A stretch of DNA of 64,000 nt from Chloroflexota bacterium (GTDB lineage Bacteria; Chloroflexota; Dehalococcoidia; JACPQK01), in the NCBI GenBank assembly GCA_016190505.1, contig JACPQM010000046.1, forward strand, positions 78,463 through 142,462, read 5' to 3'. A program made the position numbers and the translations under genes. Shown here piece after piece: positions 23,188 to 31,022 of this stretch (positions are counted from its first letter, which is position 1; each line of letters opens with the position of its first letter). The notes under the pieces are model-generated. The model was given only the letters and a program-made list of their open reading frames with translations, was not told the DNA's origin and ran no database searches.

Positions 23188-25389
23188 TTACTCTGCTTTC
23201 GCTTCCTTCTTGCCTGCCTCAGCGGCCATGGCCGCCCGGCTTTCCCGGGAGCGGGCCACCGCCTTCTGCGCGTTGACGAAGTGCTCTCTGGTCAGGGGCA
23301 CCGCCCGGCCATAGCCCACGGCGCGCACCGCCGCCATCTTGGCCTCTTCCACGATAGCATCCAGCTCGGCTCCGGAGTAGCCCTCGGTCTGGCCGGCCAG
23401 ATACGACGTGATGCTGTCAACGGTGATGTCACCGGCCAAGGGCACTCCGCGTAAGGTAACGGACAGGATTTCCGCGCGCTCGGCCGCGTCCGGAAGGGGT
23501 ACGTAGATGTGCACGCCGAAGCGGCCCGGGGTGAGGATCGCCGGGTCTATCAGATCAATACGGTTGGTGGCGGCGATCACCATGATCCCCTTGAGGGGGT
23601 CTACGGCGTCCATCTCAGCCTGGAGCTGGTTGACCACGCGCTGGATGATGCCCGTGGTGCCCGTCTCCGCGCTGCGAGCCGGGGCCAGTGCGTCAATCTG
23701 GTCCAGGAAAATGATGCAGGGCGCCACCTGGCGGGCCACACCGAAGATGCGCCGGATGCGCTCCTCGGACTCACCCAGCCACTTGGAGAAGAACTCGGGG
23801 CCACGCACGGGAATGAAGTTGGCGTCGCAGTGGTAGGCCACCGCCTTGGCCAGCAGGCTCTTGCCCGTGCCCGAGGGGCCGTAAAGCAGCACGCCCCGGG
23901 GCGGCTTGATCTTCATGGTCGAGAAAACCTCGGGTTGCTTGAGGGGCTGCTCCACCACCTCACGCAGCCGCTCCTTGGCCTCGCGCAGGCCACCCAGGTC
24001 ATCCCAGGTGGTATCGGACACCACCACCATCGTCTCCCGCAGGGCCGAGGGGCGCAGCTTGGTGAGCGCCTGCTCGAAGTCCGGCTTGTCCACCACCAGC
24101 TTATCCAGGGGGACCTGGAAGTTGCGCAGGTCCACATATGAGCCTTCCTGGGGCAGATGACGGCGCAGCGCGCTCAGGCCCGCCTCGCGGCACAGCTCGA
24201 CGAAGTCAGCGCCCACGTAGCCTACAGTGACACGAGCCAGCTCTTCCTGGAAGTCGTGGGCGGCTTCGGTCAGGGGCATGCCCCGGGTGTGGATCTGGAG
24301 GATCTCCATGCGACCGGGCGCGTCGGGCGAGCCAATGTAGATCTCCCGGTCGAACCGGCCCGGACGCCGGAAGGACATGTCCACCGAGTCTATGCGGTTG
24401 GTGGTACCGATGACCATAATGCCCTCGGTCCGTTTGATCCCGTCCAGTAGGGAGAGGAACTGGGTGGACATACGGGTATCCGCAGCCGAGCCGCTCTCAC
24501 CGCGCTTGGGGGCAATGACGTCCAACTCGTCTACGAAGACCAATGAGGGGAAGTGGGAGGCAGCCTCCTGGAAGGTCCGTCGCAGGTTGGCCTCAGTCTC
24601 CCCATAGGCCGAAGAGATGATTTCTGGGCCGCTTATGTAAAGCAGCTTGGCCTCGATCTCATGGGCGATGGCTTTGGCCAGGTGGGTCTTGCCCGAGCCT
24701 GGCGGGCCGTGGAAGATGATGCCCCGGGGCGGGTTGATACCCAGGCGGCGATAGACGTTGGGGAAGCGCAGGGGGACTTCGATCAGCTCCCGGATCACCC
24801 GTATCTCGCGGTCCAGGCCGCCCACGTCTTCAAAGGTCACGTCGGGCACGGTCTCTGGCCCCACCGGGACGGTGTACTTCAGTTCGATAGTGGTGTCTTT
24901 GGTGACAATGCCCGGGCCGGGCGCGATCTCCGTTACCTGAAAGGGGGCCCCACTCAACCCACCCCAGCCGATGGCGGCGCCGGGGAAGGCGGCGAATAGC
25001 ACGGAGTTGAGGGCGGCGGGCAGGCGGTTGGAGGAGAACTGCTGCCGGAGGAAGTCGGCCACGCCCTGGATGCGAGAGACATCGAGCAAGGGCGCCAGCA
25101 CCAGCTTCTCCACGGTGGGCACATTCTCAGCCTTCTTGACCTCCACCGGATCACCCAGACGGGCCTTCAGGCCCTGGCGCACGTACTGGTCAACGCGCAC
25201 CATGCCCTTGCCATCGGCCTCGGTCAGGGGTGGGCCTACCCTGGCCAGGGCAACCCGGCCATAGCGGGTGCGGATCTCGATTAGGTCCTCACCATGAAGG
25301 TGCTCCCGGGCCATGGTGTCCGGGTGAAGCAGGGCCAGACCCTTGCCGCTGTGTTCCGCTCTGCTCCGCTCTACTCGCAATTGTGGCAT
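23188..25389 (-). CDS. CDC48/VAT-type double AAA+ ATPase with degenerate D2 ring
   Basis: 733 residues: N-domain (about 12-170), D1 and D2 rings. D1 has Walker A GPPGSGKT (228-235), Walker B VFVDELD with Glu288, and arginine fingers in RRPGRFD (342 and 345). D2 has Walker A GPSGTGKS (504-511), but Walker B reads IIFLDQID, so the catalytic Glu is Gln564, and the RPGR motif is TPGR, losing one arginine finger (Thr620). The D2 pore loop KWLGESE keeps an aromatic residue. CDC48/VAT proteins unfold substrates for proteolysis. Here D1 should power the ring while D2 binds ATP but hydrolyses it poorly. The reading frame is otherwise intact, so the change looks selected rather than decayed. Confidence 0.94.
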   Translation of the reverse strand: MPQLRVERSRAEHSGKGLALLHPDTMAREHLHGEDLIEIRTRYGRVALARVGPPLTEADGKGMVRVDQYVRQGLKARLGDPVEVKKAENVPTVEKLVLAPLLDVSRIQGVADFLRQQFSSNRLPAALNSVLFAAFPGAAIGWGGLSGAPFQVTEIAPGPGIVTKDTTIELKYTVPVGPETVPDVTFEDVGGLDREIRVIRELIEVPLRFPNVYRRLGINPPRGIIFHGPPGSGKTHLAKAIAHEIEAKLLYISGPEIISSAYGETEANLRRTFQEAASHFPSLVFVDELDVIAPKRGESGSAADTRMSTQFLSLLDGIKRTEGIMVIGTTNRIDSVDMSFRRPGRFDREIYIGSPDAPGRMEILQIHTRGMPLTEAAHDFQEELARVTVGYVGADFVELCREAGLSALRRHLPQEGSYVDLRNFQVPLDKLVVDKPDFEQALTKLRPSALRETMVVVSDTTWDDLGGLREAKERLREVVEQPLKQPEVFSTMKIKPPRGVLLYGPSGTGKSLLAKAVAYHCDANFIPVRGPEFFSKWLGESEERIRRIFGVARQVAPCIIFLDQIDALAPARSAETGTTGIIQRVVNQLQAEMDAVDPLKGIMVIAATNRIDLIDPAILTPGRFGVHIYVPLPDAAERAEILSVTLRGVPLAGDITVDSITSYLAGQTEGYSGAELDAIVEEAKMAAVRAVGYGRAVPLTREHFVNAQKAVARSRESRAAMAAEAGKKEAKAE

Positions 25390-25479
25390 TCTTTCGTCCC
25401 TTTCCTCAAAGTGTCGCCCCTGGACGGGGCAACTGGCTACCGATAATATACACCCGACGACGGAGGATGTAACCCTCCG

Positions 25480-26415
25480 CTACGTGGGCGTACCAAGCTG
25501 GAATATCCTGGCCGCGGTGGCCCCCAGGAAGTCGGCCAGCTCACCCTGGCTGAAGCGGATGCCGGCCAACTCGATCTCCGGCGGTATCTCCGTGAACGCG
25601 CGCACCCAGCGCAGGTATGCCGCCTGGTCGCGGCCCCCAATGGCGTCGGTGCCGAACATCATGCGCTGCGAGCCAATAACGTCCATGATGTAGCGCACCG
25701 TCTCGTAGAAGCGCCGGGGCTGAGAGCCAACGTACCAGTCCCAGTGGGCCAGATCGCACACGATGTTGGGGTTGCTCTTGGCCAGGGACAGGGTCTGCTG
25801 CCAGTAGCCATGGCCCAGATGAGCCGCGACCACGGTAAGCTCCGGGAAGTCCTTGCACACATCGTCCAGGTAGATAGGCTCCGTGTACTTGGAGCGCAGG
25901 GGCGGCAGGATCGGCCCGCAATGGAACACCACCGGGATTCCCAGCTCCAGGCACTCCCGGTAGATGGGATAGGCCACCGGATCGTTGGGGTAGAAGCCGG
26001 CGTCGGGCCGGAACTTCACAGCGCGGGCGCCGTATTCCGTCACCGCCTTGTGCACCATGAGCGCGGACTGGGGGCGGCGGGGGTCCACGCCCACGGCCCA
26101 GGACAGACGCCCCGCATGATGTTGCACCACCTGGTAGCAGCGATGGTGTATCTCCTCGATGGGCAGGGGCGAGTCTTTTTGCCCCTGGGCCAACCCCCAG
26201 TCCACGTTCAGCACCAGGCCATGGCTGACTCCGGCACGGTCCAAGGTGGCCACCAGGGGGTCGCCGGTGCCGTCCCACATCTCGGCCACCTTGAGGTGCG
26301 CCTCCTCCAGGGAGACGCCCAGACGCCTGGACACAATCCAGGCGTTGGTCTCCCAGTAGCCGGCGGGCGCCCAGTCCCGGTCTATCAGATGCGCGTGGCT
26401 ATCTACAATGAGCAC
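25480..26415 (-). CDS. Amidohydrolase 2 family (TIM-barrel) metal hydrolase or decarboxylase
   Basis: 311 residues from GTG 26415. Metal ligands are visible: HAH in VDSHAHLID at the N-terminus, His in VVFHCGP near 166, His in VAAHLGHGYW near 199 and Asp in MFGTDAIGG near 265. The family includes ACMSD-like decarboxylases and lactonases acting on aromatic or dicarboxylic acids. The substrate cannot be called. The start overlaps a decayed recombinase fragment by 17 bp, so it is not part of that gene's operon in any meaningful way. Confidence 0.85.
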   Translation of the reverse strand: MLIVDSHAHLIDRDWAPAGYWETNAWIVSRRLGVSLEEAHLKVAEMWDGTGDPLVATLDRAGVSHGLVLNVDWGLAQGQKDSPLPIEEIHHRCYQVVQHHAGRLSWAVGVDPRRPQSALMVHKAVTEYGARAVKFRPDAGFYPNDPVAYPIYRECLELGIPVVFHCGPILPPLRSKYTEPIYLDDVCKDFPELTVVAAHLGHGYWQQTLSLAKSNPNIVCDLAHWDWYVGSQPRRFYETVRYIMDVIGSQRMMFGTDAIGGRDQAAYLRWVRAFTEIPPEIELAGIRFSQGELADFLGATAARIFQLGTPT

Positions 26416-26764
26416 GGGCCCTCACCCTGACCCTCGGGGATGCGGGGATCTCTTCAACGAGAAGCCTGAGCAACTCCTGGCGTTGCGGGAAGCCCATGTG
26501 CTCCCGCCCCTGGCTGAGGCGTCTTGCCAACTCCCCCACCTGGGCTTTGTAGCTTTGCGCCCTGTCCGGACGCCCGAGTTGTCCTTGCAACTCTCGGCGG
26601 CGTGCTTCCAGTGCACCTTGCTCCTGGCGCACCCGGTCCATCTCGTCCTGCATCATATTGTCCGGGTACAACCCCTTGCGATAGCCCTCCACCAGTCGCC
26701 GTTCCTCCGCAGGAAGTGCCTCCAGGCGCTTCCTGATCCGGGCGAGCTCCTCTGCCAGGGTCAC
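26399..26764 (-). pseudogene. C-terminal fragment of a large serine recombinase
   Basis: Residues follow the coiled-coil tail of large serine recombinases: LARIRKRLEALPAEERRLVE, an EGYRKGLYPDNMMQDEMDRV segment, then FPQRQELLRLLVEEI. The catalytic resolvase domain and the zinc ribbon are absent, and the tail beyond VEEI is degenerate arginine-rich sequence. It is a relic of an integrated element. Confidence 0.6.
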
Positions 26765-26901
26765 CTGTGAATAACCACCACCATTGACCCACCCGGCGGC
26801 GTCATTGTTTTAGCATGGTCACTTCACGGCGTCAAGCACCCCCCTTCTACGGTGAGGGGACTGGCGCTCACGATAGCTGCCTCTTTGCCCAAGAGCTTGT
26901 T

Positions 26902-27117
26902 TTACAGTACTTCGTTTACCGCCTCCGGTGCCAGGGCTACCGCCATTTCGTCAGCCACCTTGTAGTGTTTCAACAGGTTTCTGGCCTCTTCTGCAAGCGT
27001 CCGGCGTGCCTGCTGGAAGTCGGACCAACTGCTCTGCCACCCCGCCAGAGCTTTTCCGATCTGCGGCTCGTGCTCGGTGAGAGCTTTGAGTAGGTCACTG
27101 CTCAGGGAGTCAGCCAA
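26902..27117 (-). CDS. Small helical protein in the TelA operon, unknown
   Basis: 71 residues from TTG 27117, which directly follows the TelA stop and is served by AGGAGGTGA in the TelA 3' end, so it is translationally coupled. Composition is helical and acidic (LLKALTEHEPQIGKALAGWQ...). No domain is recognised. Co-translation suggests a partner of the TelA-like protein. Confidence 0.65.
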   Translation of the reverse strand: MADSLSSDLLKALTEHEPQIGKALAGWQSSWSDFQQARRTLAEEARNLLKHYKVADEMAVALAPEAVNEVL

Positions 27118-28371
27118 TCACCTCCTCTCCAGCTTGTCGTCTTCGGCGGCCGCCGGTTGGTCTCCCCTGGGTGCTTCGAGAGCTCCAGCGGTCTGGCTGA
27201 CCTCTGCCGCCACTCCGAGCACCTTCGTCTGGATCTCGGTGGAGAGTTGGGTGAGACGGGCGATGTTCTGGTTGGCGTTCTCAATCGCCTCGGCACGGAG
27301 CTTGGCCGCCGCGTTCAGGGCCTCCAGCAGATCGTCGTGTGCCTGAGTGATCTTCTCCACCGCGATGACGGGGTTGGTGTACAACTCCCCGATCTCCTCC
27401 GTGTGCCGCTTGATGGCGGCGGCATTGGCTGTAACGATGTCACCCAGGAACTCCCGTGTGCGGGCAGTCGCCTCCATCACGCTGCGCTGGCGGACCATCG
27501 CTGACTGGATCGCCAGCCCCACCGTGATGACGTTCGTGGCCAGGGTCATAGTCCTGTCCACAGCCTGGCCAAGCCGGTTGTTGTTCTGCCGGCTCATCTC
27601 GATGCTGACGAAGTACTGGAAGTGCACCTCTTCCATGGTGCGCAGGTCCTGCACGCGCATGGTCACGTCGTGGAGGGCGTCCTGTAGCCGGTTCCGTTTC
27701 GCCTGGTCCTCTACTCCCTTGAGCTCGCGGACCAGGTGGAACATGAGGAGCTCGCCCAGGTAGACCGCCTGCTGCACGACGTGCTGCTGGGCCTCCACCC
27801 GCTCGTAGAGCTTCCGCAGCTCCACGTTGTCCCGGACGAGCATGCCACGCCCTTCGCGCAGGCGACTTTCGATGCTGGCGATGTGGATTGAGACCGGCTC
27901 ATAGCGCATGGCGATTCGCTGGAGGGCGCGGACCGGGCTGAGCTGGGCTGGGAAGAACGGAACGTGCGGAAAGATCCGGTGCCACGGGCTCGATGTCGCC
28001 GCTGAGTGTGGATTCAGTTGGTCCAGGGCCCTGCGGAGGTCGCCCAGGCCGGTAGCTATGTCCTTGCTGGCCCCTCCGTCCTTCAGGAAGTCGGCCACGC
28101 GTACTTTGAGGAATCCAAGCTGGTCGGCTGCTCCCCGCTGGGTCTGCATGCCCACATTGGTAACCTTGTCCAGCGCCTCAAGCTCGCTGCTCCCCGTCTC
28201 TATCACCAGTTGCGTTACCAGCGCGTTGGCTTGACGCCGGGCTTCGGCCACCTGCTCCCCGGTCATGCCTCGGGGAACGACGGGCTCAACCACCTGAAGC
28301 TGCCCCGGTCCTCCTTCGGGTCTGACCTCCATACGCTCTTCAGTGTGTTCGTTCCGCTGTTCGCCTGTCAT
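27118..28371 (-). CDS. TelA (toxic anion resistance) family protein
   Basis: 417 residues. The family core IAMRYEPVSIHIASIESRLR then GRGMLVRDNVELRKLYERVE and VYLGELLMFHLVREL is clear, and the helical C-terminus continues to residue ~390. TelA-like proteins accompany stress and tellurite-resistance (Ter) systems; their biochemical role is unclear. It starts at ATG 28371 with a 30-residue charged lead-in. It follows a membrane coiled-coil protein gene (35 bp) and precedes a small coupled gene. The operon is divergent from the Ser/Thr kinase module, suggesting regulation by phosphorylation. Confidence 0.88.
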   Translation of the reverse strand: MTGEQRNEHTEERMEVRPEGGPGQLQVVEPVVPRGMTGEQVAEARRQANALVTQLVIETGSSELEALDKVTNVGMQTQRGAADQLGFLKVRVADFLKDGGASKDIATGLGDLRRALDQLNPHSAATSSPWHRIFPHVPFFPAQLSPVRALQRIAMRYEPVSIHIASIESRLREGRGMLVRDNVELRKLYERVEAQQHVVQQAVYLGELLMFHLVRELKGVEDQAKRNRLQDALHDVTMRVQDLRTMEEVHFQYFVSIEMSRQNNNRLGQAVDRTMTLATNVITVGLAIQSAMVRQRSVMEATARTREFLGDIVTANAAAIKRHTEEIGELYTNPVIAVEKITQAHDDLLEALNAAAKLRAEAIENANQNIARLTQLSTEIQTKVLGVAAEVSQTAGALEAPRGDQPAAAEDDKLERR

Positions 28372-28406
28372 CTGTGGACCTCCTCGCTGATTGACCTTGA
28401 GAACGT

Positions 28407-29249
28407 TTAGTAACCAAGCCGTTTCAGCTCTTCCTGTACCTCCTTCACCTGCTGGACCGTCCCGCCGAGTGCCTCGACCAGGGAGCCGATGCGTTCGCCG
28501 GCGCTGCCGAGGCGCATGGCGGCGATCTCAACCCTCGCCTGTTGGAGGGACGCCTCGCAGCGCCGGGCCTGGTACACCAGGTGGTCCGCCCCAAGCTGGA
28601 GTTGGCCCAACAGGCGCAGCCGCTGCTCAAGGAGCAGGAGGGTGTTGCGCCCTATCCGTTGGCGCTCAGCTTGGTCGCCGCGGGCGTTGAGGTCCTCGGT
28701 GAGACGGGTGATCTCCCACTCCAGCCGCCTCCGCTCGGCGAGCCCCGACGCGTTCAGGAGACCCAGTGCGTCGTTAAGGGCGCTGAGCCCGCTCTGGTAG
28801 GTCTCGAATGCCAGGCCCGCTGCCTGCCCGAGCGAGAGAGGGTCCGTCGCCTTCCGCGCCTGAAGCGCCCGCTCGAGCTGCTCCCACTCGATGTTCAGGG
28901 CACGCAGCGTAGCCAGTCCTTCCTTCGAGCCCACGTTGGAGAACCCGACCTCAAGCCGCTGCTGAAGTGAGGGCAACGCAAGGAGCCGGGCCTGATCGGT
29001 CCCGGCAGTAAGCTGTGCCATCGGCGGATGCGCCTGCTCGCCGCGCAGGTCGCCATGGCGCACAGCATAGCGCCAGAGGGAGAAACCGAGACCGACGGTG
29101 AGGAACACACCCGTCAGGAAGCCGACCGTCAGGCGGCTGCCGAGGATCGGCCCGAAGAGCAGCAGGCAAACGGCGCCTGCCAGGGTTGCCCAGAGCAGGA
29201 GCATTGCGGTACGGTCCCGCACGGCGTTCGTGATGAGCCGTTTGGCCAT
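28407..29249 (-). CDS. Membrane-anchored coiled-coil protein of the TelA operon
   Basis: 280 residues from ATG 29249 (TAGGAGC upstream). Upstream in-frame codons to 29684 lack coding character and overlap the FHA gene, so I exclude them. Two adjacent hydrophobic helices (MLLLWATLAGAVCLLLFGPI and LTVGFLTGVFLTVGLGFSLW) precede ~190 residues of long helices with heptad patterns (LQQRLEVGF..., EWEQLERALQARK..., ERRRLEWEITRLTEDLNAR). It probably tethers the TelA-like protein to the membrane. No named family is recognised. Confidence 0.75.
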   Translation of the reverse strand: MAKRLITNAVRDRTAMLLLWATLAGAVCLLLFGPILGSRLTVGFLTGVFLTVGLGFSLWRYAVRHGDLRGEQAHPPMAQLTAGTDQARLLALPSLQQRLEVGFSNVGSKEGLATLRALNIEWEQLERALQARKATDPLSLGQAAGLAFETYQSGLSALNDALGLLNASGLAERRRLEWEITRLTEDLNARGDQAERQRIGRNTLLLLEQRLRLLGQLQLGADHLVYQARRCEASLQQARVEIAAMRLGSAGERIGSLVEALGGTVQQVKEVQEELKRLGY

Positions 29250-29499
29250 GCTCCTACGCCTCCGGGAGGGAGTCCCGCCTGAGTTGTCCGGCTCGCAAGC
29301 TTGGTAGCGCCAGTCCATCGTACATCCTCGCGTTTGCCCTGTGGCTAGTTTCGGGCATACGGGGTAAGGGTGCCTGACGGCAGGCCAAAGAGAACCTGAC
29401 GATGGCCTGACGATGGCCGCTTTGGGGAAGAGACTTATGATATGATTGGCAGCATTCCCTGGGTGGCCACAGTTCACTCGGTAAGCATTGGAGTCAGAG

Positions 29500-30129
29500 A
29501 TGCCGTTGTTCGTCGTAGTAAGTGGAGAGGATGATGCCAGCGTATTCCCCATTGACGGGAAACGGTGCGTCCTTGGCAAGTCGCCCAGTGCCGACATGCA
29601 ATTGGGCAATCCATATGTATCGCGGGCGCACGCGGAGGTCGTAGCGGTCGGCGGGAGATACCAGCTCCGTGACCTGGGCAGCAAGAATGGAACGTCCCTG
29701 AATGGCGAGTCTCTCGGTCCTGAGGGAAGGTGGCTGTCAGAGGGTGACCGGGTAGAGCTTGCCCAGGGTCAGGTTGTGCTCAGGTACCGGTCGGGGACCT
29801 CGACGATCACGCTCGATCTCGGTGCGCCCGATGGTCCGGTCCGCGTAGACAGCAGGTCCCGCGAGGTCTATGTTGCTGCCGAGCGTATACAGCCACCTCT
29901 GTCCAGGAAGGAGTTTGACGTACTGCGTCTTCTTTACGAGCGCCGTGGCCAGGCATGCAGCAAGGACGAGATTGCTGAGGCAGGGTGGCCGGATCGAGGT
30001 GGAGACGTCAGCGACGAAGAAATTGAACAGTGCGTCAGGCGGATTCGCCTGCGGATAGAGGCTGAGCCCTCCCATCCCCGGGTGGTGAAGACGGTCAGGG
30101 GGTACGGATACAAGATCGAGACTAGCTGA
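29500..30129 (+). CDS. FHA domain-winged helix transcription regulator
   Basis: 209 residues from ATG 29500 (GGAG six bases upstream; the TTG at 29488 is less likely). The FHA domain (about 10-95) has GKSPSADMQL, NPYVSRAHAEV and DLGSKNGTSLNG, the phosphothreonine-binding loops. The C-terminal winged helix (about 110-205) of the OmpR type has LSRKEFDVLRLLYERRG and EQCVRRIRLRIE. It resembles EmbR-type regulators that read phosphorylation by PknB-like kinases. It is the first gene of a three-gene run with PP2C phosphatase and kinase, and is divergent from the TelA operon. Confidence 0.9.
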   Translation: MPLFVVVSGEDDASVFPIDGKRCVLGKSPSADMQLGNPYVSRAHAEVVAVGGRYQLRDLGSKNGTSLNGESLGPEGRWLSEGDRVELAQGQVVLRYRSGTSTITLDLGAPDGPVRVDSRSREVYVAAERIQPPLSRKEFDVLRLLYERRGQACSKDEIAEAGWPDRGGDVSDEEIEQCVRRIRLRIEAEPSHPRVVKTVRGYGYKIETS

Positions 30130-30248
30130 TGCGCGGTGCCGGAGGCCATGTCAGCAGACTGTAGGTAGTGGGTCTGCCGTTCGTCAGGTTCCTGCGGGCA
30201 CCAGGCCCCATCATCGTGTTAGTGTATCCTGCGGAGGCTACCGTCAAC

Positions 30249-31022
30249 ATGCTCACCGTTGGGTCTTTAACCCACCCCGGAAGAGTGCGACAGAACAACG
30301 AAGACTCGCTGTGCGCGCTCCTCGCTGGCGAGTCCCCACCTGGCACCGATGCATTGCTGGCAGTCGCCGATGGGATGGGGGGGCACTCCGCAGGAGAGGT
30401 GGCCAGCAAGCTGGTCATCCAGTGCCTCATTGATGAGTTGATGCGGTGCCCCATACCGGCCACTCCGGAAGCTGTCCCTGACTCTCTGACGGCAGTCCTG
30501 GCGCAGGCGGTGTCCAGCGTCAACGCATTCGTCTACAGAGCTTCCAGGGCTCCGGGATGGGAGGGCATGGGATCAACGTTGACCGCAATGCTCCTCGTAG
30601 GCCCTCTCGCCGCGGTTGCCCACGTGGGTGACACCAGAGCCTATCTCCACAGGAACGGCAACCTGCGCCGGTTGACCCGAGACCATACCTGGGTGGCGGA
30701 ACAGGTCGCCGCAGGCCTGCTTATGCCAGCCCAGGCCGCATGTCATCCCCGCCGAAACGTGCTCACCCGTGCCCTGGGGACGAACCCGACCGTCGCTGTG
30801 GAAACCGCCGTGGTCCCGCTTGAGGCAGGCGACCGTCTGCTGCTTTGCTCAGACGGCCTCCACGGGGTCATTGAAGACGGCGAGATCCAGGACATTATCT
30901 CCGAGATGGACCCCCAGACCGCGTGCGAGGCACTGGTGCGGCGGGCGAACGAAGAGGGCGGCGGCGACAACATCTCCGCCATTGTGGCCGCGGTCCATGG
31001 TCTGGTGGAGGTGCCAGGGTGA
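30249..31022 (+). CDS. PP2C-type Ser/Thr protein phosphatase
   Basis: 257 residues from ATG 30249, where homology begins (MLTVGSLTHPGRVRQNNEDS); an in-frame start at 30168 would add 27 residues. Metal-binding motifs are all present: RQNNEDS, LLAVADGMGGHSAGEVAS, VAHVGDTRAYL, LLCSDGL and GGGDNIS. The protein has no membrane helix and should be cytosolic, reversing the action of the adjacent kinase. Its stop overlaps the kinase GTG start by 4 bp, so the two are translationally coupled. Confidence 0.93.
   Translation: MLTVGSLTHPGRVRQNNEDSLCALLAGESPPGTDALLAVADGMGGHSAGEVASKLVIQCLIDELMRCPIPATPEAVPDSLTAVLAQAVSSVNAFVYRASRAPGWEGMGSTLTAMLLVGPLAAVAHVGDTRAYLHRNGNLRRLTRDHTWVAEQVAAGLLMPAQAACHPRRNVLTRALGTNPTVAVETAVVPLEAGDRLLLCSDGLHGVIEDGEIQDIISEMDPQTACEALVRRANEEGGGDNISAIVAAVHGLVEVPG

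Noticed and set aside
28407..29684. 425-residue version of the coiled-coil membrane protein
   Set aside because: The first 145 codons overlap the FHA gene antisense and lack coding character; the ATG at 29249 has a ribosome site and begins the hydrophobic segment.
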